DNA of 64,000 nt from Nocardioides psychrotolerans (lineage in GTDB: Bacteria; Actinomycetota; Actinomycetes; Propionibacteriales; Nocardioidaceae): NCBI RefSeq assembly GCF_900113685.1, contig NZ_FOQG01000016.1:34626-98625 (forward strand). Reading direction: 5' to 3'. The notes beneath the pieces are model-generated. The model searched no databases and was not told where the DNA came from. It saw only the letters and a program-made list of their open reading frames with translations. Positions 56,289 to 63,929 of the stretch are shown in pieces. Each line of letters begins with the position of its first letter. Position 1 is the stretch's first letter. Made by a program: the position numbers and the translations under genes.

Positions 56289-58550
56289 GTGCCGATACCC
56301 CCTGCCGCATCCGTTGCCGTCGCATCCGTCCCCGCGGCCTCCGTCCTCCGCGCCTGCGCGGTCGCCACGCTGACGCTCCTGCTCACCGCGACCGCCACCG
56401 TCACCGCCACGACGAGCAGCGCCCAGGTCGGGTCGGCAGCCCTGACGCGCGACGAGCGGCGGGCCCCGCTCCAGGCGGCCCCGCCGTCCTACGCGATCGT
56501 CACCGACGGCGACGTCACCGACCTCGCGCGGCGCGGCGACACGATCTTCGTGCGCGGCGACTTCACCCGCATCGGTCGCTTCACCGGTTCCGGTCTCCCC
56601 CTCGACCCCGCCACGGGGGCCCGCACGGAGGCGCCTGCGCTCGACGGCCAGGTCTCGGTCGTGGTCGCGGACGGCGACGGCGGGTGGTTCGTCGGCGGCA
56701 ACACCGCGAGCGTGGACGGCCACCGCTTCGGCGGCGTGCTGCACGTCGCTGCCGACGGCACCGCCGACCCGGCCTTCGCGCCGCGCGTGCGGGGGCTGGT
56801 CAGCGCGCTCGCGCTGGACGGCGAGACCCTCTTCGTCGGGGGGCTCTTCGACTCCGTCGACGACAGCGAGCGCCGCAACCTCGCGGCCATCGACACCACG
56901 ACCGGCGACGTCACGCCCTTCCTCGCCCCACGCCCCGACCGGGTGACCGAGCTGGTGGTGACCGACGATCGGCTCTACGTCGGCGACGGGTCGCTGATCG
57001 CGGTCGACCCCACCACCGGCGCCCGCGACGAGAGCTTCGTCGCCGCGCTCCCGGGCGAGGTCCGGGCCCTGGCTGCCGAGCCGGACGGCACGCGGCTCTA
57101 CGTCGGCGGCCGCGGCCTGGTCGCGCTGGACCCCGACACCGGCGACGCCGACCCGACGTTCGCCCCCACGGCCACCCCCTACGGACAGCTCGGCGGCGTC
57201 GTCCACACGATCCTGCCCAGCGGCGGTCGACTCTTCGTCGGCGGCGGCTTCGGCTCCCTCGGCGAGACGCCCGGTCCGCTGGTCTCGCTCGACCCGGCCA
57301 CCGGCACCGGTGACCCCGCCTTCGCGCCGGCGGTCACCGACCTCGGCGACGGCCCCGACCGGGGCGTCTTCGACCTCGGCATGGTCGGTGACGAGCTCTG
57401 GGTCGGCGGGCTCTTCGGCAGCGTCGGCGCCGCGCCGGCCACCAACCTCGCGGCGGTCGACGCCAGCACCGGTGCCCGCGCGAGCAAGGCCCTCGACCAT
57501 CTCGACGGTCAGGTCAACGCGGTCGAGCCGTCCGGCACCGGGCTCTACGTCGGCGGCCAGTTCTTCATGGCCGGCTCGGTCCGCGCCAGCGGCACGGCCG
57601 CCCTCGACGCCAACACCCTGCTTCCCCGCGCCGGCTTCCGCGGACACCACGTGCTGCGGTTCGGCTCGATGGTCCCCGGTCGTCGAGCGGTCTATGTCGC
57701 CCGCACCAACTTCCACGGCTACGACCGCTTCGAGCACGACGCCGGTGGTCGCTGGTACTCCCCCACCCGGCTCGACGTGCGCGCCTTCGATCCCGCAACC
57801 GGGGAGCCGATCGACCGCCTCGCCGTGACCGGCGTACAGAACCTGAGCGGGGTGACGACCCTCGGCGACCGGCTCTACGTCGCCCAGCGCCTCGACAACC
57901 GCGTGCGCTTCCCCCGCAACCAGATCACCGCCTACTCCCAGCGCACGGGCGAACGACTCTCGAGCTTCGTGCTGCCCCTGAAGGGCTACGTCACCGAGCT
58001 CGGCACCGCCGGCAACGACCTCCTGGTGGCAGGCAGCTTCCGTCGTACGCGCCCGGGTGGCCAGCCCGCCCACCTCGCCCTGCTGCGGGTGCGCCCCGGC
58101 AACGGGCACGTCCGCAACGGCTTCGACCCCCAGACCAACGGCCCGATCTACGACATCTCCCGCCAGGGCGACGACGTCTACGCCGCCGGCATCTACCGCA
58201 CGGCCGGCTACGGCAACGCCTTCAAGCCGGGCTTGGCCCGCTTCACGCTCGACCGCGAGTGGCCCGGGACCCTCGACCTGCGCGACACCTTCCGACCGCC
58301 GTCGCACCGGCTCTCCCACGACGGCACGGTCGTGGCGCTCGGTGGCGTGGTCATGACCAACGGCTGGACCAACCGGTTCCTCGACGCGGTCAGCGGAGAG
58401 CCGGTCGAGGACCCGCTCGACGGCTACGGCCGACAGACCTCGCTGGCCCTGCCGTACGGCGAGTCGCTGGTCTACCTCGGCGAGCTCTACCTGCCGCTCG
58501 CGGCCGACGACTACTACGCGTTGTCGTTCATCTCCCGCACGGGCGGCTGA
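56289..58550 (+). CDS. Secreted beta-propeller-like protein with DUF5122/delta-60 type repeats
   Basis: This 753-residue exported protein has a signal sequence (VLRACAVATLTLLLTATATV, about residues 19-38). At least eight repeats follow, with the pattern LYVGG.F..V.....NLAAID..TG...P.FAP, for example LFVGGLFDSVDDSERRNLAA, LFVGGGFGSLGETPGPLVSL and LWVGGLFGSVGAAPATNLAA. This is the delta-60/DUF5122 repeat expected to fold as a beta-propeller. The role is unknown; a surface or extracellular matrix protein is likely. No sorting signal or transmembrane anchor is visible at the C-terminus. The 3' end overlaps the convergent MBL gene by 37 bp. Confidence 0.85.
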   Translation: MPIPPAASVAVASVPAASVLRACAVATLTLLLTATATVTATTSSAQVGSAALTRDERRAPLQAAPPSYAIVTDGDVTDLARRGDTIFVRGDFTRIGRFTGSGLPLDPATGARTEAPALDGQVSVVVADGDGGWFVGGNTASVDGHRFGGVLHVAADGTADPAFAPRVRGLVSALALDGETLFVGGLFDSVDDSERRNLAAIDTTTGDVTPFLAPRPDRVTELVVTDDRLYVGDGSLIAVDPTTGARDESFVAALPGEVRALAAEPDGTRLYVGGRGLVALDPDTGDADPTFAPTATPYGQLGGVVHTILPSGGRLFVGGGFGSLGETPGPLVSLDPATGTGDPAFAPAVTDLGDGPDRGVFDLGMVGDELWVGGLFGSVGAAPATNLAAVDASTGARASKALDHLDGQVNAVEPSGTGLYVGGQFFMAGSVRASGTAALDANTLLPRAGFRGHHVLRFGSMVPGRRAVYVARTNFHGYDRFEHDAGGRWYSPTRLDVRAFDPATGEPIDRLAVTGVQNLSGVTTLGDRLYVAQRLDNRVRFPRNQITAYSQRTGERLSSFVLPLKGYVTELGTAGNDLLVAGSFRRTRPGGQPAHLALLRVRPGNGHVRNGFDPQTNGPIYDISRQGDDVYAAGIYRTAGYGNAFKPGLARFTLDREWPGTLDLRDTFRPPSHRLSHDGTVVALGGVVMTNGWTNRFLDAVSGEPVEDPLDGYGRQTSLALPYGESLVYLGELYLPLAADDYYALSFISRTGG

Positions 58551-59662
58551 GGCCCGGCCGCGAAGACGACACCGTCGGGGTGCTCCTCGCGCGTTGCCCG
58601 ACCGCGCGCGACGAGCAGCTCGAGGTGGGCCTTGGTCTCCATGGAGGCCATGCCCTGGCTGAAGACGTCGAGCTTCTCGAACGGCGTCTCGTGGCGGGTC
58701 CAGCCCAGCCCCTGCGCCACGTCGTAGGACGTGCGCGGACCACCGGCCAGCAGGTGCAGGCTCTCGGCCAGGCGACGTTCGTGGTGCACGAGGAGCTCGT
58801 CGACGCGGGTGTGCGAGGACGGGGCGACCGGACCGTGCGCCGGGAGGATCGTCAGGTCGGGCAGGCCGCGCACCTTGGTCAGCGAGGCCATGAAGTCGCC
58901 CAGGGGCTGGTCGGTCGGCGGGACCGTGAAGCCGATCGACGGCGTGATCGTGGGCAGCACGTGGTCGCCCGCGAAGAGCAGACCCGCGGCCCGGTCGGCA
59001 AAGACGAAGTGCCCCGGGGTGTGACCGGGCGTGTGGACCGCGTCGATGACGCGGGTGCCGACCTCGAGCTCCTGGTCGCCGGAGAGCCAGGTGTCGGGGT
59101 GGGCCCACATCGCGGGGTCGGGCAGGTCGTCGCCGTCCATGCGCACCCACTGGTCCGCCACGTCACGCGCGCCGGCCGAGACGAGCACCGCCACGAACGG
59201 GTTGGCGCTGAGCTGGCCGACGCTGTGGAGCAGATCGATCGCGGGCAGCTCATCGAGGCCGAGGGAGACGTCGGCGCCCAGCTCGGTGCCGAGCACCCGG
59301 GCCATCGTGTAGTGGTCTCGGTGGACGTGCGTCACCAGGAAGCGGCGGATGTCGCCGAAGCCGTAGCCGACCTCGCGCAGGCACCGGTCCAGCAGCTCGC
59401 GCGCCACGGGGATCGACCAACCGCCGTCCACGAGGGTCAGCCCGTCCCCGGTCTCGATCGCGTAGACGTTGATGGCGCGCAGGCCATCCATCGGCAGCGG
59501 CAGCGGGATCCGGAAGATCCCGTCCGCGACGCGCCAGGCACCCTCGGCCGTCCAGTGCTCGCCGGAGTCCGGCGAGACGGCGTACGCCGTGCTGACGCCG
59601 GGGTCCCGGCCCGGGCCCTGGCCCTGGCCGGGGATGGGCGGGGGTGCGGAGTCGGGGATCAC
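58514..59662 (-). CDS. MBL-fold metallo-hydrolase
   Basis: This 382-residue protein has the metallo-beta-lactamase zinc motif THVHRDHY (HxHxDH), a further ligand His in HTPGHTPGHFVF, Asp in LLFAGDHVLP and His in ILPAHGPV. The C-terminal helical part resembles LACTB2-like hydrolases (HHERRLAESLHLL). It probably cleaves a thioester or phosphoester. The start GTG at 59662 has TAACGT 6 nt upstream (leaderless), inside the SDR stop region. As the last gene of the DapB-like/SDR/MBL run it may also be read from the KstR-like promoter. Confidence 0.86.
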   Translation of the reverse strand: MIPDSAPPPIPGQGQGPGRDPGVSTAYAVSPDSGEHWTAEGAWRVADGIFRIPLPLPMDGLRAINVYAIETGDGLTLVDGGWSIPVARELLDRCLREVGYGFGDIRRFLVTHVHRDHYTMARVLGTELGADVSLGLDELPAIDLLHSVGQLSANPFVAVLVSAGARDVADQWVRMDGDDLPDPAMWAHPDTWLSGDQELEVGTRVIDAVHTPGHTPGHFVFADRAAGLLFAGDHVLPTITPSIGFTVPPTDQPLGDFMASLTKVRGLPDLTILPAHGPVAPSSHTRVDELLVHHERRLAESLHLLAGGPRTSYDVAQGLGWTRHETPFEKLDVFSQGMASMETKAHLELLVARGRATREEHPDGVVFAAGPQPPVREMNDNA

Positions 59663-59668
59663 GGCGCG

Positions 59669-59674
59669 ACGTTA
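59669..59674 (-). promoter_or_regulatory. Leaderless -10 for the MBL hydrolase gene
   Basis: TAACGT followed by CGCGCC and GTG 59662. It includes the TAA stop codon of the SDR gene. Confidence 0.4.
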
Positions 59675-60478
59675 CGCGCCGACGTCGGGGAACCCGAGGT
59701 CCAGGGTCGGCTGCTGGATGCCGCCGTCGACCTCGAGGAGCTTGCCCGTGACGTACTGGCCGGCCTTCGAGGAGAGGTAGAGCACCGCGGCCGCGATGTC
59801 CTCCGGCTCGCCGACGCGCCCCAGCGGGGTCTTGGTCTCGAGCTGGTCCATCATCGCCGGCTGCCCGGCGACGTACTCCAGGGCGCTGGTCATGATCGAG
59901 CCGACGTAGATGCCGTTGACGCGGATCCGCGGCGAGAGGTCCTGGGCCGCCATCTTCGTCCAGTGCGCCAGCGCGGCCTTGGCCGTGCCGTAGGCGATGA
60001 AGCCGCGGTCGGCGGTGCGACCCATCATCGAGCTGATCGTGACCACGCTCTTCTGCGCCTCCGGGGCCGTCTCGAGCATGAGGGGCACGGCCGCACGGGT
60101 CAGCGCGTGCGCGGTGGTGACGTTGAAGCTGAACGCCTCGTTGAGGAACTCGTTGCTCGTCTTGAGGAACTCCGTGGGGAACGTCCCGCCGACGTTGTTG
60201 ACGACCGTGTCGAGGCGACCGAACTCGTCGTACGCCGCCTGGGCGAGGCCCGCGACCGCGTCGAGGTCGCTGAGGTCGGCCGCCACGACGAGGCAGCGCC
60301 TCCCGGTGGCGCGGACCTGCTCGGCCACGACGTCGAGCTGCTTCTCGGTGCGCGCGGAGATCAGCACATCGGCACCGGCCTCGGCGAGCGCGACGGCGGT
60401 GGCGGCGCCGAGGCCCCGGCCCGCGCCGGTGACGATGGCGACCTGGTCGGTGACGGTGAAGCGGTCGAGGATGCTCAC
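59672..60478 (-). CDS. Short-chain dehydrogenase/reductase (SDR)
   Basis: This 268-residue classical SDR has the cofactor motif [18 protein letters not shown], the catalytic Ser in [10 protein letters not shown], and YGTAK (Tyr-x3-Lys), with a C-terminal [14 protein letters not shown]. It should oxidise or reduce a hydroxyl/keto group on a lipid, steroid or similar substrate. The GTG at 60478 overlaps the stop of the DapB-like gene (GTGA). Its operon has a KstR-like operator, so a lipid or steroid substrate is a reasonable guess. Confidence 0.9.
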   Translation of the reverse strand: MSILDRFTVTDQVAIVTGAGRGLGAATAVALAEAGADVLISARTEKQLDVVAEQVRATGRRCLVVAADLSDLDAVAGLAQAAYDEFGRLDTVVNNVGGTFPTEFLKTSNEFLNEAFSFNVTTAHALTRAAVPLMLETAPEAQKSVVTISSMMGRTADRGFIAYGTAKAALAHWTKMAAQDLSPRIRVNGIYVGSIMTSALEYVAGQPAMMDQLETKTPLGRVGEPEDIAAAVLYLSSKAGQYVTGKLLEVDGGIQQPTLDLGFPDVGA

Positions 60479-61575
60479 CTGCTCACCAGGCCGCGGCCCG
60501 TGACCAGCGGCAGGTCGATCGCAGTGACCAGGCCCGGCGGTGCCGCGACGACGGCCGGGAGGGCGTTGATGATGCGCTGGGCGGTCGTGATCATCCCGGA
60601 GACGTTGTGGTCGCCGTGCTCGCCGTGGTGGGTGAAGTCGACCTGCATCATCGGCTCGCCGGAGATCTTGACCCGGTAGCAGCCGTCCCCGCCCGCCGGC
60701 GGCGTCTCCCACTCGGGGACCTGGTCGGGCGCCGTACGGGTGACGTGCTCGAGGACGACGCGCGGCGTGCCGTCGACCTTGCCGATCAGCTGGAAGCGGA
60801 CCGCGCCCATCGTGCCGGCGGCGACGTCGCCGGAGACCGACGGCGTGTCGACCTCGGCTGCGCGGCGGTCGACCTCCTCGGTCAGGGGCTCGTCGAGGAC
60901 GATGTCGAGGCCGGCGGCGATCTGGCGCACGACGCTGCCCCACGCCATCGTGAGGATGCCCGGTTCCCAGAGCATCGCCCTGAAGTCCATCGGCTTGCCG
61001 AAGCCGAACATGTCGCCCATGACGACCGGCTGGTAGTAGGTCGAGTAGTCGCAGATCTCCATGACCCGCACCTCGTCGATGCGCTGGGAGAGGCTCGTCA
61101 TCACCAGCGGCAGGATGTCGTTGGCGAAGCCGGGGTCGATCCCGTTGACGTGCAGGCTCGCGCCGCCGGCCTTGCACGCGTCGTCGATGCGCGCGATGAA
61201 CTCCGGCGGCAGGATCTTCTCGGGCCACTGCAGCAGCACCGGCCCGCTGCTGGTGACGTTGATGCCGGCCTCGACGAAGGAGATCAGGTCCTCGATGCAC
61301 TCGAAGACCCGGTCGTCGGCCATCGCGGTGTGCACGATCGCGTCAGGCTTCATCGCGATCAGCGCGTCACGGTCGGTGGTGGCCAGCACCCCGAGCTCGC
61401 GGCCCATCTCGGCCAGGATCCCGGCGTCCTTGCCGTCCTTGTCCGGGTTGGACACCCACACGCCCACCAGCTCCAGGTCGGGGTGGGCGTCGATGCCGGC
61501 GATGGCGTGGCGACCGATGGTCCCCGTCGACCAGACAACGACACGGAGCTTGCGGTCAGGCTTGGCTTGCGACAT
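60475..61575 (-). CDS. Dihydrodipicolinate reductase-like / amine dehydrogenase-family NAD(P) protein
   Basis: This 366-residue protein has an N-terminal Rossmann fold ([19 protein letters not shown]) and the DapB-like N-domain, then [32 protein letters not shown] and a C-terminal domain. It resembles 2,4-diaminopentanoate dehydrogenase-type proteins. True DapB is shorter (about 250), so lysine synthesis is unlikely; the substrate is unknown. It heads the run with an SDR and an MBL hydrolase. Its -10 (TAGATT, 7 nt before the ATG) is one half of a KstR-like palindrome. Confidence 0.85.
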   Translation of the reverse strand: MSQAKPDRKLRVVVWSTGTIGRHAIAGIDAHPDLELVGVWVSNPDKDGKDAGILAEMGRELGVLATTDRDALIAMKPDAIVHTAMADDRVFECIEDLISFVEAGINVTSSGPVLLQWPEKILPPEFIARIDDACKAGGASLHVNGIDPGFANDILPLVMTSLSQRIDEVRVMEICDYSTYYQPVVMGDMFGFGKPMDFRAMLWEPGILTMAWGSVVRQIAAGLDIVLDEPLTEEVDRRAAEVDTPSVSGDVAAGTMGAVRFQLIGKVDGTPRVVLEHVTRTAPDQVPEWETPPAGGDGCYRVKISGEPMMQVDFTHHGEHGDHNVSGMITTAQRIINALPAVVAAPPGLVTAIDLPLVTGRGLVSR

Positions 61576-61582
61576 GGCAGTC

Positions 61583-61604
61583 AATCTAGAACACGTTCTA
61601 GATT
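61583..61604 (-). promoter_or_regulatory. KstR-like operator over a leaderless -10
   Basis: This is a perfect 22-bp palindrome whose core TAGAACACGTTCTA (61587-61600) exactly fits the published KstR pattern TnnAACnnGTTnnA. Its left end, on the minus strand TAGATT, is the -10 for the ATG at 61575 (7-nt spacing). A bound TetR-family dimer would block the promoter. Confidence 0.75.
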
Positions 61605-61624
61605 TGGGGAAGGGTCCCGGCCCA

Positions 61625-61694
61625 TGTAACACGTCGTTACCGCAACAAGCACGCCGTTGCAGCGGGCGGGAGGATGGCGTCACGACGTGTTACA
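61625..61694. repeat. 70-bp element with 13-bp terminal inverted repeats, copy 2
   Basis: It has the same TGTAACACGTCGT ends and the same 70-bp length as copy 1 at 49546-49615; here the arms extend to 15 bp (CATG added). The core has GCCGTTGCA and a small CGCAAC/GTTGC hairpin. It lies 37 bp after the stop of the OYE-type gene and just upstream of the KstR-like promoter. Confidence 0.85.
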
Positions 61695-61731
61695 TGTTCT
61701 CGATCGCCCGCGACCCCGCCCCCAGCCGCCC

Positions 61732-62904
61732 TCAGGCCGGCGAGACCACCGGGCACCGGGTGCCGGAGTAGATCGTCGGCATGCAGCGGTTGCAGTGGAT
61801 ACACACGCCGGCGGTGGCGCGGCCGGCGGCGAGCTTGTTGACCAGGTCGGGCTCGCGCAGGACCGCGCGACCCATGGCGACGAAGTCGAAGCCGGCCCCC
61901 ATGGCGCGCTCCATGGTGTCGACGCGGTTGATGCCGCCGAGCAGCATCAACGGCATCGAGAGTCCCGCGCGAAAGCGCATCGCCTTCTCCCAGAAGTAGG
62001 CCTCCTCGAAGTCGTAGTGCTTGAGGAAGCCCTTGCCCATGGGCGTGCGCATCCCGAGTCGTACGACGGGCGGCATGGAGGCTGCGAACTCCTTGAGGGG
62101 GACGTCCCCCCGGAAGAGGTACATCGGGTTCATCAGCGAGCTGCCGCCGCTCATCTGGAGCGCGTCGAGACAACCGTCGGCCTCGAGCAGCTGGGCCAGC
62201 TCGAGTCCCTCGTCGGTGGTGACGCCGCCGCGGAAGCCGTCGCTCAGCGACACCTTCGCGGTGACGGCGACCTCGGAGCCGACCTCGTCGCGCACGGCCT
62301 GCGCGACCTGGCGGGCCAGCCGCGCGCGGTTCCCCAGCGAGCCGCCCCACCGGTCCTTGCGGCGATTGAGGCCCGGCGCGAGGAAGGACGAGATCAGGTA
62401 GCTGTGGGCCATGTGCAGCTCGAGCACGTCGAAGCCGGCGTCGACGAGGGTGCGCGCCGTGGCGACGTAGGCACGGGTGACGCGCGTCAGGTCCTGCTCG
62501 GAGGCCGCGCGGATCATCTGCATGGACAACGGGCTCGGCATCCGGCTGGCACTGATCGCCTTGACCCGGTTGGAGCGGCCGTTGGCCACCGGGCCGGCAT
62601 GCCCGACCTGCCCCGCGATCGCGGCACCGGTCTCGTGGATCGCGTCGGCGAGCCTGGCCAGCCCGGCCGCGGTCGACGCCCCCACCACGATCTGCTCAGC
62701 GTGCGTGCGCCCCTCGGGCGCGACGGCCAGGTAGGCCACGGTCGTCAGGCCGATCCCGCCCCGCGCGACGGCGAGGTGGTAGTCGATCAGGGCGTCGGTC
62801 ACCTGGCCGTCGGGGGCGCGCCCCTCGAAGGTCGCGGCCTTCACCGTGCGGTTGCGCAGCCGCACCGGGCCGAGGGTCGCGGGGGCGAAGACATCAGGGA
62901 CCAT
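61732..62904 (-). CDS. NADH:flavin oxidoreductase / Old Yellow Enzyme family
   Basis: This 390-residue FMN barrel starts with VFAPATLGPVRLRNRTVKAA and has the active-site region FDVLELHMAHSYLISSFL, RKDRWGGSLGNRARLARQV and GAGFDFVAMGRAVLREP. The C-terminus ends with a Cys cluster (CIHCNRCMPTIYSGTRC), as in 2,4-dienoyl-CoA reductase-type OYEs, but the NAD(P)-binding half of those enzymes is missing. It probably reduces an enone or dienoyl substrate. A KstR-like site overlaps its leaderless promoter, so lipid or steroid catabolism is likely. Confidence 0.88.
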   Translation of the reverse strand: MVPDVFAPATLGPVRLRNRTVKAATFEGRAPDGQVTDALIDYHLAVARGGIGLTTVAYLAVAPEGRTHAEQIVVGASTAAGLARLADAIHETGAAIAGQVGHAGPVANGRSNRVKAISASRMPSPLSMQMIRAASEQDLTRVTRAYVATARTLVDAGFDVLELHMAHSYLISSFLAPGLNRRKDRWGGSLGNRARLARQVAQAVRDEVGSEVAVTAKVSLSDGFRGGVTTDEGLELAQLLEADGCLDALQMSGGSSLMNPMYLFRGDVPLKEFAASMPPVVRLGMRTPMGKGFLKHYDFEEAYFWEKAMRFRAGLSMPLMLLGGINRVDTMERAMGAGFDFVAMGRAVLREPDLVNKLAAGRATAGVCIHCNRCMPTIYSGTRCPVVSPA

Positions 62905-62910
62905 GCGAAA

Positions 62911-62926
62911 ACAATAACGTGTTCTA
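62911..62926 (-). promoter_or_regulatory. KstR-like half-conserved operator and -10 of the OYE gene
   Basis: On the minus strand TAGAACACGTTATT (62926-62913) matches the KstR pattern except for the final position. TATTGT (62916-62911), 6 nt before the ATG at 62904, is the likely -10 and overlaps the operator, just as at 61583. Confidence 0.6.
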
Positions 62927-62951
62927 GTTTTGGTCGTGACACGATCACCCC

Positions 62952-63767
62952 GTGACCGACCCGACCGCGGACACCCCCCGCACTGTGGCCACCGCCCGCA
63001 CTGTGGCCACCGCCCGCACCGTGGCCACCCTGCGGGCAGCGGGTTGTGTCTTCGCCGAGGAGGAGGCGGCCCTGCTTAGCGCCGAGGCCCGCGACCCGGG
63101 CCACCTGGACACGATGGTCGCCGCTCGGGTCGCCGGGCTCCCGCTCGAGCAGGTGGTCGGCTGGGCCGACGTGGAGGGGGTCCGGGTGCGGATGCGCCCC
63201 GGTGTCTTCGTCCCCCGCCGCCGCAGCGCGCTCCTCGTGCGGCTCGCCGCCGCGGAGGTGCGCACCGGGCACGAGACCGTGGTCGACCTCTGCTGCGGGT
63301 CCGGCGCGCTGAGTGCGGCCCTGCTCGCCCACCACCCCGACCTCGACCTCCATGCCTCCGACGTGGACCCCGCCGCGACCGCCTGCGCCCGCAGCAACCT
63401 GCCGCCGGAGCGCGTCCACGACGGCGACCTCTACGACGCGCTGCCACCTCACCTCCGGGGGAGGATCGACGTGCTGGTCGTCAACGCCCCCTACGTCCCG
63501 ACCGCGGCGATCGCGACCATGCCGCCGGAGGCGCGCGATCACGAACGCCACCTGGCGCTCGACGGCGGCGCTGACGGGCTCGCCGTACAACGTCGGGTGA
63601 TCGCACTGGCGCCCACCTGGCTGGCGCCCGGCGGCCTGCTGGTGCTGGAGACCGGGCGGACGCAGACGGCCACCGCCGCCGCCCTGATGGAGGACGCAGG
63701 CCTGGACCCGCACCAGCACGGCGCCCCCGACATCGACGGCTGGGCGATCTCGGGGCGGCAGGTCTAG
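62952..63767 (+). CDS. HemK-like protein N5-glutamine methyltransferase
   Basis: This 271-residue methyltransferase has the HemK/PrmC layout: a helical N-domain with FAEEEAALL, then RPGVFVPRRRSALL (PrmC-like), VVDLCCGSGALSAALLAHHP (SAM motif I) and VNAPYVPT, a variant of the NPPY glutamine-binding motif. It is likely a second, divergent PrmC family member; the canonical prmC is probably elsewhere. The N-terminus holds a repeated ARTVAT segment, encoded by 18-bp direct repeats. The GTG at 62952 is preceded by CACGAT at 6 nt. Confidence 0.85.
   Translation: MTDPTADTPRTVATARTVATARTVATLRAAGCVFAEEEAALLSAEARDPGHLDTMVAARVAGLPLEQVVGWADVEGVRVRMRPGVFVPRRRSALLVRLAAAEVRTGHETVVDLCCGSGALSAALLAHHPDLDLHASDVDPAATACARSNLPPERVHDGDLYDALPPHLRGRIDVLVVNAPYVPTAAIATMPPEARDHERHLALDGGADGLAVQRRVIALAPTWLAPGGLLVLETGRTQTATAAALMEDAGLDPHQHGAPDIDGWAISGRQV
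62985..63028 (+). repeat. 18-bp tandem repeat within the HemK-like gene
   Basis: CACTGTGGCCACCGCCC is present twice, with a third decayed copy, encoding TVATAR-TVATAR-TVATLR near the N-terminus. Copy number may vary between strains without a frameshift because 18 is a multiple of three. Confidence 0.7.
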
Positions 63768-63929
63768 ACCTCACGCGGTCGGGCGTTTTCGGCAAGCCCA
63801 CCCCGGGCACCACCCCTCACGTCGGCGGCCCCATCGGGCTTGGCGCACGCTGCGCGGACCGGGGGACCCGAGCAGCAACCGTGACGGGTCGCCGACCAAC
63901 CAGCACCGAAACGGCTAGGGTCCCGGAGC
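63768..63929. other. Intergenic, nothing recognised
   Basis: This stretch of GC-rich DNA runs between the HemK-like gene and the start of the next gene. I see no terminator, repeat family member or open frame of note, only the -10-like TAGGGT at 63916-63921. Confidence 0.5.

Noticed and set aside
56247..59150. 967-codon minus-strand frame opposite the propeller and MBL genes
   Set aside because: The translation is low-complexity, and the plus-strand repeats and the MBL zinc motif are far better supported.
60475..61575. Annotation as dapB of lysine synthesis
   Set aside because: It is too long, the DapB catalytic signature is not seen, and its operon partners and KstR-like operator do not fit lysine synthesis.
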